From contig REAW01000031.1 in assembly GCA_004293725.1 (NCBI GenBank), positions 1 to 35,101 on the forward strand: a stretch of DNA of 35,101 nucleotides. Reading direction: 5' to 3'. Positions 16,346 to 22,992 of this stretch are shown here, piece by piece. This DNA is from Curvibacter sp. GTDB taxonomy: Bacteria; Pseudomonadota; Gammaproteobacteria; Burkholderiales; Burkholderiaceae_C. Each line of letters opens with the position of its first letter. Position 1 is the first letter of the stretch. The translations under genes were made by a program, and so were the position numbers. The notes beneath the pieces are model-generated. The model was not told where the DNA came from, ran no database searches, and saw only the letters and a program-made list of their open reading frames with translations.

Positions 16346-18847
16346 TCACGGACTCGCAGCTTCCTCCACCGCAAACATCTCCTTGCCGCGTCGGCCTCGC
16401 CAGTCGCCCAGGAACAGCAGAATGGGTGCCGCCACGAAAACCGACGACAAGGCCGCGATGACGATGCCAAAAGCCATCGGCACCGCAAAGCTGGCCACCG
16501 CCGAGCCGCCCCATATGGCCAGCGGCAGCACCGCCAAAAATGCGGTCACCGAGGTGTAGAGGCTTCGCGTCAGCGTCTGGTTGACGGACAGATTGATCAC
16601 GTCCAGTAGCGAGCTCTTGCGCATGGCGCGCAGGTTTTCCCGCATGCGGTCGTACACCACCACCTTGTCGTTGACCGAATAGCCGACCAGCGTGAGCAGC
16701 GCTGCAATAGCGGTCAGGCTGAAGTCAAGACCCGTGATGGCGAAGACTCCCAACGTGAGCGCCACGTCCAGCACCAGCGTGATGATGGCACCCACCGCAA
16801 AGGGCCACTCAAAGCGCGCCCAGATGTAGAGGAGCATGGCTAAGGCAGCCAGGATGACGGCCAGCAATCCTGCGGTCGCGAGTTCGCCGCTGACCTTGGG
16901 CCCCACGACCTCCGTGCGCTGGAAGTTGGCCTGCGGGTCGATGGCGCGGATGGACGACTTCAAGCTCTCCACTGCAGCCGTTTGCTGCACTTCGCCTCCG
17001 GGCTGGCGCTCCACACGCACCAGCAATTGGCCCTCGCTCCCCATGGTTTGCAACGATACCTCGCCCAGCCCCAGTCCATCGAGCTGGGCGCGGTAGCGGG
17101 CGATGTCGGCCTGCCCACCGGGCACTACCTCCATCTGAATGCCACCGCGAAAATCAATGCCAAAGTTCAGCCCCGGCTTGGCCATCAGGGCGGCCGACCC
17201 AAGCACCAGCGCCGCACACAGGCCCAGACCCCAGTAACGCGCCTTCATGAAGTTGAAGTTGGTACCGTCCGGCACCGGGCGGAAACCCAGCAGCGGCTGT
17301 ATCGAAATCGTTTTGAGGCGACGGGCGCGCGCAATCGCCAGCATCATCACTTTGACCACCGACACAGCGGTAAACATGGAGATCACAATGCCCAGCGCCA
17401 TCGTGATGGCGAAGCCGCGCACCGGACCTGATCCAAACCAAAAGAGCAACACCGTTCCCAAAAGCGCGGTCACGTTACTGTCCATCACGGTCGCATAGGC
17501 GCGCTTGAAACCCGCGTCGATGGCCGCCAGCGCGGGTTTGCCCTTGAGAGCCTCTTCACGGATGCGTTCGTTGATCAGCACGTTGGCGTCAACCGCCAGC
17601 CCGATGCCCAGCACGATACCCGCGATGCCCGGCAGCGTCAGCGTGGCACCCAACAGGCTCAGGCCCGCGATGGTGAGCACCACGTTCAGCGCCAGCGCCA
17701 CGTTGGCCACCAAGCCCCAACTACCGTAAAGCACAAACATGAACAGAAATACGAACGCAAAAGCCGCAATACCGGCGTAGATGCCCTTCTGAATGACGTC
17801 GCTGCCGAGGTCCGCCCCCACGCTGCGCTCCTCAATCACCGTCAGCTTGGCGGGCAGCGCCCCGGCGCGCAGGAGCGCGGACAGGGTGCCCGCTTCTTCG
17901 ACCGTGAAGCTTCCTGAAATTTGCCCCGAACCGCCCAGGATCGGTTCGCGAATGACCGGCGCGCTCAGCACCTTGCCGTCCAGCACCATCGCAAAAGGAC
18001 GGCCCACATTGGCCTCGGTGATCTGGCCAAACAAGCGGGCGCCCACCCGATCAAAGCGGAAATTGACTACGGGCTCGCGGGTCGTAGGGTCAAAACCAGC
18101 GCTGGCATCAGACAGCCGGCTTCCATCGAGTTCAATTTTGTTGCGTACCGCAAAGCTATTGCCTTCTTTGTCTTGCAGCATGCGGGTATCGGTGTCTGAC
18201 GGATTGCCAATCAGGTGAAAGCTCATCTTGGCCGTCGAGCCAAGCAGCGCACGCAGTTGCGCCGGGTCCTGCAGCCCTGGCAGTTGCACCAAGATGCGGT
18301 CAGTCCCAACCCGCTGAATGGTGGGCTCCGCCACGCCCACCTGGTCCACGCGCTGGCGAATTACCTCCTGGCTTTGCTCCACGGCGCGGGCGGTCGACTG
18401 CAACAGCCCCTCAGGCGTGAGCATGAGCATCACGCCGTCACTGCCGCTGGCGGTGATGGCAAGGTCTTTGCGCGCCGCACCGACCGGGCTGGACAAACCG
18501 GCCAGCAGTGCAATCGCCCGGTCTTGCTGCGAGGCTTCGCGCAGGGTGATGGAGACACCCTGCTCGCCAGCCTGCACCGCACTCCAAGGCGCATCGCCTT
18601 CGCGCAGGATGCGCCGCGCATCCTCGGCAAGATTGCGTACCCGTTCGCGGCGCAATGCGGTGCCATCCACCTCCAGCACCAGATGCGAACCGCCGCGCAA
18701 GTCCAGCCCCAAAGCCACAGGCGTATTGGGCAGGAAAGCGGGCCAGCGCTCCAACACGGAGGCGGGCAGGACGTTCGGCAGGGCAACCAATAGGCCCGCC
18801 AAGAAGATGGCCAGTGAGACAGCGACCAAAATAGGGGAGTTTTTCAT
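16346..18847 (-). CDS. secDF: Fused protein translocase subunit SecDF
   Basis: This single chain of 833 residues joins SecD and SecF, the proton-driven accessory of the Sec translocon that helps pull proteins across the membrane. The SecD half has a first membrane segment (about 5-23), LGLDLRGGSHLVLEV, a large periplasmic part and TM4 with AGIVLGIGLAVDANVLINER (key Asp at 420). The SecF half has LNFGIDFRGGIQMEV, VGYSVNDKVVVYDRMREN (Asp727) and NQTLTRSLYTS. The charge-relay acidic residues and the arginine are therefore present. ATG 18847 has a weak GAG upstream; GTG 18883 would add 12 residues. No yajC or tgt is next to it, unlike the usual secD/secF locus, so it is probably an extra copy. 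Confidence 0.92.
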   Translation of the reverse strand: MKNSPILVAVSLAIFLAGLLVALPNVLPASVLERWPAFLPNTPVALGLDLRGGSHLVLEVDGTALRRERVRNLAEDARRILREGDAPWSAVQAGEQGVSITLREASQQDRAIALLAGLSSPVGAARKDLAITASGSDGVMLMLTPEGLLQSTARAVEQSQEVIRQRVDQVGVAEPTIQRVGTDRILVQLPGLQDPAQLRALLGSTAKMSFHLIGNPSDTDTRMLQDKEGNSFAVRNKIELDGSRLSDASAGFDPTTREPVVNFRFDRVGARLFGQITEANVGRPFAMVLDGKVLSAPVIREPILGGSGQISGSFTVEEAGTLSALLRAGALPAKLTVIEERSVGADLGSDVIQKGIYAGIAAFAFVFLFMFVLYGSWGLVANVALALNVVLTIAGLSLLGATLTLPGIAGIVLGIGLAVDANVLINERIREEALKGKPALAAIDAGFKRAYATVMDSNVTALLGTVLLFWFGSGPVRGFAITMALGIVISMFTAVSVVKVMMLAIARARRLKTISIQPLLGFRPVPDGTNFNFMKARYWGLGLCAALVLGSAALMAKPGLNFGIDFRGGIQMEVVPGGQADIARYRAQLDGLGLGEVSLQTMGSEGQLLVRVERQPGGEVQQTAAVESLKSSIRAIDPQANFQRTEVVGPKVSGELATAGLLAVILAALAMLLYIWARFEWPFAVGAIITLVLDVALTLGVFAITGLDFSLTAIAALLTLVGYSVNDKVVVYDRMRENLRAMRKSSLLDVINLSVNQTLTRSLYTSVTAFLAVLPLAIWGGSAVASFAVPMAFGIVIAALSSVFVAAPILLFLGDWRGRRGKEMFAVEEAASP

Positions 18848-18966
18848 CAAGAACTCAATACGGTGGGCGCCATCAAAGCGCACATTGGTTTGCGAAGCAG
18901 GAAAGGCGGACCGCGCGCCGAAACGACGCGCGTCGCATGGGCTGCGCGAAAGCTATGCGCAGCGCC

Positions 18967-19452
18967 TCAGGCTTGAAAAACTTGGAAGGGGGGTGCCCGG
19001 GTCAAGGGCGTTTGCCAGCGTGGCGCCGCCCGGGATGGCAGTCCGGCAAACACCGGCCGCTCGGCCTGCCGCTCAGAAGGCTGGAGCCCAAAGCTTGGGA
19101 GATGCAGGGCCGCCGCAAAAGGCTCAGGCGACAACACCGGGAGGCTGCTGACGGCAGCCCATGTTGTCATCTCAGCGCCCGGCTCGGCCCGGGCCCAGCG
19201 CGAAGCCTGTGAAGTGCCGCTGTGGCGCAGTTGCGCCAGCATGCGGGCTTCAATGCGGTTGGCCACCACATCGGGCGGTGCGCCGATCACGTTGCCAATG
19301 CCGCTGTAGAACAGTGCTATCCATAGCACCAATGTCAGCATGAGCAGCTGCGTCCAATTCCGTCCCACCGGGTGAACCCCCATGCGCGCGACCACCACTC
19401 GCGCAATAGCTGGATGGCGCAACGTGGCCGGCTGGAGGCGGTCGGTAGTCAT
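18967..19452 (-). CDS. Hypothetical single-span membrane protein upstream of secDF
   Basis: The 161-residue frame has one strong hydrophobic segment (about 33-55, LLMLTLVLWIALFYSGIGNV) after a basic N-terminus, giving an N-in anchor. A Pro-, Ala- and Arg-rich tail without predicted fold follows, probably in the periplasm. I recognise no family. There is no clear ribosome-binding site before ATG 19452. It precedes secDF by 119 bp on the same strand and may be co-transcribed, which would suggest a partner or substrate of that translocase subunit; this is only context. The second half could be non-conserved, so the gene call is moderate. Confidence 0.55.
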   Translation of the reverse strand: MTTDRLQPATLRHPAIARVVVARMGVHPVGRNWTQLLMLTLVLWIALFYSGIGNVIGAPPDVVANRIEARMLAQLRHSGTSQASRWARAEPGAEMTTWAAVSSLPVLSPEPFAAALHLPSFGLQPSERQAERPVFAGLPSRAAPRWQTPLTRAPPFQVFQA

Positions 19453-19545
19453 GCAGGGGAGTTTAAGGTCACAGCCTAAAGCCCAACCCGCCAGAGGCCC
19501 ATTCGGCCCGCGCGCTATGCAACGTTTGGCGTGGCCTGCCCTGCT

Positions 19546-19641
19546 CTAACTTCGCTCTTCGGCGGTCTGTTCTCGTCTTCGACAGTGAATAAAGACGCCA
19601 ACTGCGATCAGGCCAAAGGCGAGCATTGCAATGTCAGCCAT
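19546..19641 (-). CDS. Candidate 31-residue single-span membrane mini-protein
   Basis: An ATG-TAG frame encodes 31 residues: a short N-terminus, a hydrophobic run (IAMLAFGLIAVGVFIH), then a strongly charged tail starting CRRRE. The pattern of one membrane span followed by a basic cytoplasmic stop-transfer sequence is that of many bacterial mini-proteins. The ribosome-binding site is poor (only GGA close to the ATG). No homolog is recalled. It could be chance or the remnant of a longer gene. Confidence 0.3.
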   Translation of the reverse strand: MADIAMLAFGLIAVGVFIHCRRREQTAEERS

Positions 19642-19753
19642 ATCCAGATGGGCTTGCTGTCAAAAAACCTTGCCCAAGAGCGCAATAAGCGATACTTGCC
19701 TCGGCTTGTCTGCCATGCCGATCGGTGAATGTATTTGTCCTTGAAAGGGTGCC

Positions 19754-19813
19754 ATGAAAGTGACACTGTTGTGGGTGCTGGTGGGTATATTTGCTCCGGC
19801 CGGGCTGATTTGA
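19754..19813 (+). CDS. Candidate 19-residue hydrophobic leader peptide upstream of mscS
   Basis: The frame encodes MKVTLLWVLVGIFAPAGLI and ends in TGA eight bases before the ATG of the channel gene at 19822. It has AAAGGG a suitable distance upstream (19744-19749), while the channel gene itself has no visible ribosome-binding site. That makes translational coupling from this mini-frame to mscS plausible. The peptide is hydrophobic enough to insert in the membrane. Chance cannot be excluded for so short a frame. Confidence 0.35.
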   Translation: MKVTLLWVLVGIFAPAGLI

Positions 19814-19821
19814 TCAGCATC

Positions 19822-20676
19822 ATGTCAATGTTTGACCGCTTGGCCGCCTGGATTCCCGGGCAGTGGGAAAAAGTCATCCTCACGGCCTTGCTCATCGGCG
19901 CGGCCTTTCTAGCCTCACACCTGTGGGCCCGCTATCTTTCGCGCGGCGAGATTTCGGCGCAAAAGCGCCGCCTTCACCTCGTCTGGGCGCGCAACATCAT
20001 CTGGTTTTCGACACTTCTGGTCATTGTGTCAGTCTGGGCATCCACGATTGCGGGTTTCGCGTTGTCGGTCGCGGCGGTGGCAGGTGCCATCCTGATTGTC
20101 AGCAAAGAACTGGTGATGTGCCTACACGGCTACTTGTATTTGACCCTGGTGCAGCCCTACAAGATTGGTGACGTGATCGAGTTCAATCAGTTGCACGGCA
20201 GGGTGGTCGATATCGACATGTTTGCCACCACACTGGTGGAGCTTGACCAGGCAGGCCAGCGCACCGGCAAAGTGACCGAGTTCCCCAATGGCTTGTTGCT
20301 GTCCCATCCGCTGATTAATTCGTCGCCCAATGGGGCCTATGCGTTGCATGCCATCCAGATTCCCATTCCCGAACGCGTGACGCATGACCTGGACCGGATT
20401 GAAGCTGCTGCTTTCGCCGCAGCTGAGCACGTCACTGCTGAATGGCAAGAAGAGGCCATGGCTCACTTCCGCAAGGCGTCGGAAGAAAATTTTATTGACC
20501 TTCCCTCTGGCAAAACCAAGGTGTCGTGGGACTTTTCCAACCCCGAACATCTGGTGCTGGTGGTCCGGGTAGCCTGCCCGATTGGACAGCGCGCCAAGGT
20601 GGAGCAAGCGGTGTTTCGAGAAACCTGGCGCGCGGTTTCGCCCGCATCGCAAGCAGTGGAGAAAACACCGCTTTAG
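19822..20676 (+). CDS. Small mechanosensitive ion channel (MscS family)
   Basis: The 284-residue protein has three hydrophobic segments (about 17-32, 56-75 and 79-95) followed by the MscS core: GAILIVSKELVMCLHGYLYL as the pore-lining helix region, then the beta domain QPYKIGDVIEFNQLHGRVVDIDMFATTLVEL and VTEFPNGLLLSHPLIN. The C-terminal domain is about 150-284. Such channels open under membrane tension and release solutes after osmotic downshock. The start is uncertain: ATG 19822 or 19828 lack a ribosome-binding site, and the frame is open back to 19729. A short frame ending just upstream may couple translation. It is followed after 14 bp by a small lysine- and alanine-rich gene. Confidence 0.85.
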   Translation: MSMFDRLAAWIPGQWEKVILTALLIGAAFLASHLWARYLSRGEISAQKRRLHLVWARNIIWFSTLLVIVSVWASTIAGFALSVAAVAGAILIVSKELVMCLHGYLYLTLVQPYKIGDVIEFNQLHGRVVDIDMFATTLVELDQAGQRTGKVTEFPNGLLLSHPLINSSPNGAYALHAIQIPIPERVTHDLDRIEAAAFAAAEHVTAEWQEEAMAHFRKASEENFIDLPSGKTKVSWDFSNPEHLVLVVRVACPIGQRAKVEQAVFRETWRAVSPASQAVEKTPL

Positions 20677-20690
20677 CCCTCAAGGTACTT

Positions 20691-20900
20691 GTGAACCCTT
20701 CCCCGGCCCACGCTGATCTCATTGCCACCTACCGCAGGGCGGAAGCCGAGGCTGCGCACAAGTTCGGGTTGATCCAAGTGGTGGCCAAAAAAGGGCCCAA
20801 GGCGATTCAGGCGGCGGTGGAGACAGCGGCCAAGGCGGCCAAGCGCCGGGATGCGTATGCCAAGAAACTGCAAGCTCTAGGAGTGGAGCTCAAGGACTGA
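20691..20900 (+). CDS. Small hypothetical Ala/Lys-rich protein
   Basis: This 69-residue soluble protein starts with GTG at 20691, with AAGG (20682-20685) at good spacing. It is mostly helical by composition: Ala and Lys are abundant, with heptad-like hydrophobic spacing in ETAAKAAKRRDAYAKKLQAL. It is basic overall. I recognise no family; a nucleic-acid-binding or coiled-coil role is possible but unproven. It follows mscS by 14 bp and overlaps the end of the convergent SSB-like gene by 11 bases. Confidence 0.55.
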   Translation: MNPSPAHADLIATYRRAEAEAAHKFGLIQVVAKKGPKAIQAAVETAAKAAKRRDAYAKKLQALGVELKD

Positions 20901-21240
20901 GAGACGAGTCGCCCGCACCACCCAGCGCTTGCTGCTTGCGCGCGGCGTGGTACGCGGTGAGCACTTGGGTGGCCACCATATCCAGCGCGGGACGGGTGTT
21001 GCCTTGTTTGTCGGTCCATACCTTGGGCGTAAGAGCGCCGGCCAGTGCCACTGCATCGCCGTCGTCCAGTGCCATTAATGCGGTGCCAGCCTCCGCCGCA
21101 AAGGCAATCACGTTCACGATCAGGCTTTCACCATCGCCCGCAATGGCTTTGACCTTGGCCAGCGCAAAGGTGCTGTCATTTTTGCCTTGGCGGGTTTCGG
21201 CCAGGCCGACCAGGTGGCCGGCAATCAATCCTTCAATCAT
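20890..21240 (-). CDS. Short single-stranded DNA-binding (SSB-like, OB-fold) protein
   Basis: The 116-residue protein resembles an SSB OB-fold: an N-terminal strand IEGLIAGHLVGLAETR, a phosphate-facing FALAKVKAI strand, ESLIVNVIAF, then DAVALAGALTPKVWTDKQGNTRPALDMVATQVL. This order fits the SSB family. It lacks the acidic C-terminal tip (DDDIPF) that recruits partners in canonical SSB, so it is likely an accessory SSB or PriB-like protein. ATG 21240 has GGAG five bases upstream. A GTG two codons earlier overlaps the stop of the lipocalin gene (GTGA), so the pair is co-transcribed. Confidence 0.8.
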   Translation of the reverse strand: MIEGLIAGHLVGLAETRQGKNDSTFALAKVKAIAGDGESLIVNVIAFAAEAGTALMALDDGDAVALAGALTPKVWTDKQGNTRPALDMVATQVLTAYHAARKQQALGGAGDSSLSP

Positions 21241-21242
21241 GC

Positions 21243-21791
21243 TCACTCCTGCGGGCTCAATTCCAAACGGGTCATGTCAAAACCGCTCTGGGCCAGACGG
21301 GCCAGCAAGTCTTGGTAGGCGGCGGGCTCCACCTTGGGGGTACGTGAGAGCACCCACAGGTATTCGCGCTTGGGCTCGCTCACGGCCACCAGTTGGTACT
21401 GCGGGTCCAGGTCAATGACCCAGTAATTGCCCCACACCATGGGCAAGAACGACAGCCATGCGGGCGCAAAGCGCACTTGCAGTTTGGGGGAATCAGCAGG
21501 CCCTATTTGGCGGGCAGCGCCCAGCGCTTCGGTGGTTTGGCCATCGGCCATGACACAGCGGTTGAGCACTTGCAAGGTGCCGTCCGGCTTGGGCTGGTAG
21601 TCCGCGCGCGTATTACGGGCACACTTGTTCTGAAAGCTGTTGGGGTACTTGGCAATTTCATACCATGTGCCCATGTAGCGCGCCACATCCAGCGATGCAA
21701 TGGGCTGCAAGGGCGGCTTGTCGGGTTGGGCCAACGCGGCCCCACTGGCAAAAGTGGCGGCAAGCGCCCATACGAGAAGGTGTTGTTTCAT
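21243..21791 (-). CDS. blc: Lipocalin (Blc-like), periplasmic
   Basis: The 182-residue protein has a signal peptide (MKQHLLVWALAATFASGAAL, cleavage after ALA). It then shows the lipocalin signature YMGTWYEIAKYPNSFQ with the G-x-W, the strand TRADYQPKPDGTLQVLNRC, and FLPMVWGNYWVIDLDPQYQLVAVSEPKREYLWVLSR, which are the bacterial Blc motifs. Blc proteins carry lipids or heme-like molecules in envelope stress. E. coli Blc is a lipoprotein, but no lipobox cysteine is seen here, so this one is probably soluble in the periplasm. The start is ATG 21791; an in-frame ATG at 21806 adds five residues. It is coupled to the SSB-like gene, an unexpected pairing. Confidence 0.9.
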   Translation of the reverse strand: MKQHLLVWALAATFASGAALAQPDKPPLQPIASLDVARYMGTWYEIAKYPNSFQNKCARNTRADYQPKPDGTLQVLNRCVMADGQTTEALGAARQIGPADSPKLQVRFAPAWLSFLPMVWGNYWVIDLDPQYQLVAVSEPKREYLWVLSRTPKVEPAAYQDLLARLAQSGFDMTRLELSPQE

Positions 21792-21842
21792 GGGGTCAGT
21801 ATGCACGTGCAGAGGGTTCTAACGGTGCGGCATCGCACGCAA

Positions 21843-22202
21843 TTACAAAGCGTGCGCCCTGAGCTGTTCCAGGCTCACGTGCTCCAGCGCCTTGGCGTGG
21901 GTGGCTTCCAGGTGCACCGGCGGGGCCACACCGGCCTGCAGGGCCTCCAACCAGCGGTTGACGCACAGACACCAGCGGTCGCCGGAACGCAGGCCTGAAA
22001 AACGGTATTCCGGCCGCGGGGTGCTCAAGTCATTGCCCCGCTGCTTCGAATACGCCAAAAAATCAGCTGTGACCTTGGCGCACACGACGTGGGTCCCGTG
22101 GTCGTGGGCATCGGTGTTGCAACAGCCGTCGCGGTAGAACCCGGTGAGCGGATCAAACGAGCAGGCTTGCAGGGCGGTGCCTAAAACATTCAGGGCAGAC
22201 AT
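21843..22202 (-). CDS. DUF2237 family protein
   Basis: This 119-residue protein fits DUF2237 along its whole length: NVLGTALQACSFDPLTGFYRDGCCNT, GTHVVCAKVT, FLAYSKQRGNDLSTP, GLRSGDRWCLCVNRWLEAL and VHLEATHAKALEHV. Conserved cysteines include the pair in GCC and those in VVCA and WCLC, suggesting metal or redox chemistry; the function of the family is not known. The start is ATG 22202; the frame is open upstream but the family N-terminus MSALNVLG fits this one. Its leader contains a terminator-like hairpin. It is divergent from the six-cysteine mini-protein gene. Confidence 0.93.
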   Translation of the reverse strand: MSALNVLGTALQACSFDPLTGFYRDGCCNTDAHDHGTHVVCAKVTADFLAYSKQRGNDLSTPRPEYRFSGLRSGDRWCLCVNRWLEALQAGVAPPVHLEATHAKALEHVSLEQLRAHAL

Positions 22203-22225
22203 ACTCAACTCGCTTTCAGACACAC

Positions 22226-22253
22226 AAAAAAAGCCCCCATGGACACACGGGGC
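22226..22253 (-). terminator. Intrinsic terminator-like hairpin in the DUF2237 leader
   Basis: Read on the minus strand, GCCCC (22253-22249), an 11-base loop and GGGGC (22237-22233) are followed directly by seven T residues (22232-22226). This is the form of a rho-independent terminator, but it lies 24 bp upstream of the DUF2237 ATG on the same strand and not behind any gene of that strand. It may attenuate DUF2237 expression or stop antisense transcripts. Confidence 0.5.
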
Positions 22254-22285
22254 GCGGTTTCCCACAAAATACGGGCACCGAATGC

Positions 22286-22298
22286 TGCCACAGTGGCA
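22286..22298. promoter_or_regulatory. Perfect 6+6 dyad between divergent genes
   Basis: TGCCAC-A-GTGGCA lies between the DUF2237 gene and the Cys-rich gene, 38 bp before the latter's ATG. It could bind a dimeric regulator serving both. No regulator gene is adjacent, and the site was found by eye only. Confidence 0.35.
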
Positions 22299-22335
22299 AG
22301 CAACCTTTGTACATAAGGCTTTTCAGGACGCAACC

Positions 22336-22515
22336 ATGGACAACGACGACGAGCGCTGCTGCGGAACTGGCACTTGCATCATCAATGACGAGGGCCTGTG
22401 CTGGTGCGGCCAACAATGGAACGGCACCACCATGTGCCGCCCCGGGGCCGTGACCGCCGCTGCGCTGGCCAGCAGTCCAAATGACGACTCCTTGCAGCAA
22501 GCCGACGCTCTATGA
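22336..22515 (+). CDS. Six-cysteine mini-protein (CCGTGTC...CWCGQQW)
   Basis: The 59-residue protein has six cysteines in its first 34 residues (8, 9, 14, 22, 24, 34), arranged as CCGTGTC, CWC and a final C, with an acidic N-terminus and a disordered-looking tail. AGGA lies about seven bases before ATG 22336. I have the impression that similar small proteins recur in Betaproteobacteria without a function; the cysteine pattern suggests zinc or another metal, or disulfides. It overlaps the DUF3429 gene by ATGA, so the two are coupled. Confidence 0.75.
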   Translation: MDNDDERCCGTGTCIINDEGLCWCGQQWNGTTMCRPGAVTAAALASSPNDDSLQQADAL

Positions 22516-22958
22516 CTGCAGCCTCGACGCCCCTGCCCTTGCCACGCTGGGCCGCTCGGCTGGGCTATGCCGGGGTACTGCCGTTTGTTGCACTGGCCGC
22601 CGCCGCTTGGTGGGCACCAAGCGCCCACCGAGGCCAAGCCGCTTTTGCCCTTTTGGCTTACGGAGCAACGATTGCCAGCTTTATTGGAGCCATCCATTGG
22701 GGCTTGGCGATGCGTGGGCTGCTGACGCCGCAACCCGGTCCGTTTGTGTGGGGCGTGTTTCCCAGCCTGGTGGCTTGGGTGGCCTTGTTGCTGCCGTTGG
22801 CACAAGGCCTGTTCACGCTGGCCATGCTACTCGGCATGTGCCTGGCGGTAGACCGTCGCAGTTACCCAGCCTACGGTTTAGCCCAATGGCTGCCCATGCG
22901 CTTGCACCTGACGCTTGTCGCAGCGCTCAGTCTGCTGGCGGGTGCTGTCGCAGCCTGA
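22512..22958 (+). CDS. DUF3429 membrane protein
   Basis: The 148-residue protein has four to five hydrophobic segments (about 14-34, 42-65, 78-98, 99-115 and 127-147). The stretch YGATIASFIGAIHWGLAM (about 50-67) is characteristic of DUF3429, with a conserved His in the membrane. The function of the family is unknown. It starts at ATG 22512, overlapping the end of the Cys-rich gene. It ends 34 bp before the convergent fpr gene. Confidence 0.9.
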   Translation: MTAASTPLPLPRWAARLGYAGVLPFVALAAAAWWAPSAHRGQAAFALLAYGATIASFIGAIHWGLAMRGLLTPQPGPFVWGVFPSLVAWVALLLPLAQGLFTLAMLLGMCLAVDRRSYPAYGLAQWLPMRLHLTLVAALSLLAGAVAA

Positions 22959-22992
22959 GCTTCAATGGCACCGCGCGGAACCCAACCCCGGT

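Larger units (their letters stand above)
19453..19821. other. 369-bp sparsely coding region between a membrane protein gene and mscS
   Basis: No conserved long gene is recognisable here on either strand. It holds the two tiny candidate ORFs listed separately (19546-19641 minus and 19754-19813 plus). Base composition is less GC-rich than in neighbouring genes. Longer open frames exist on both strands (plus 19531-19728; minus 19608-19895) but have no recognisable protein character. It should contain the divergent promoters for the 161-residue protein and for mscS; I cannot point to convincing hexamers. Confidence 0.5.

Noticed and set aside
19608..19895. 95-codon minus-strand frame across the mscS start
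   Set aside because: Composition is not protein-like (mixed Trp, Cys, Pro, Arg without pattern) and it overlaps the channel gene.
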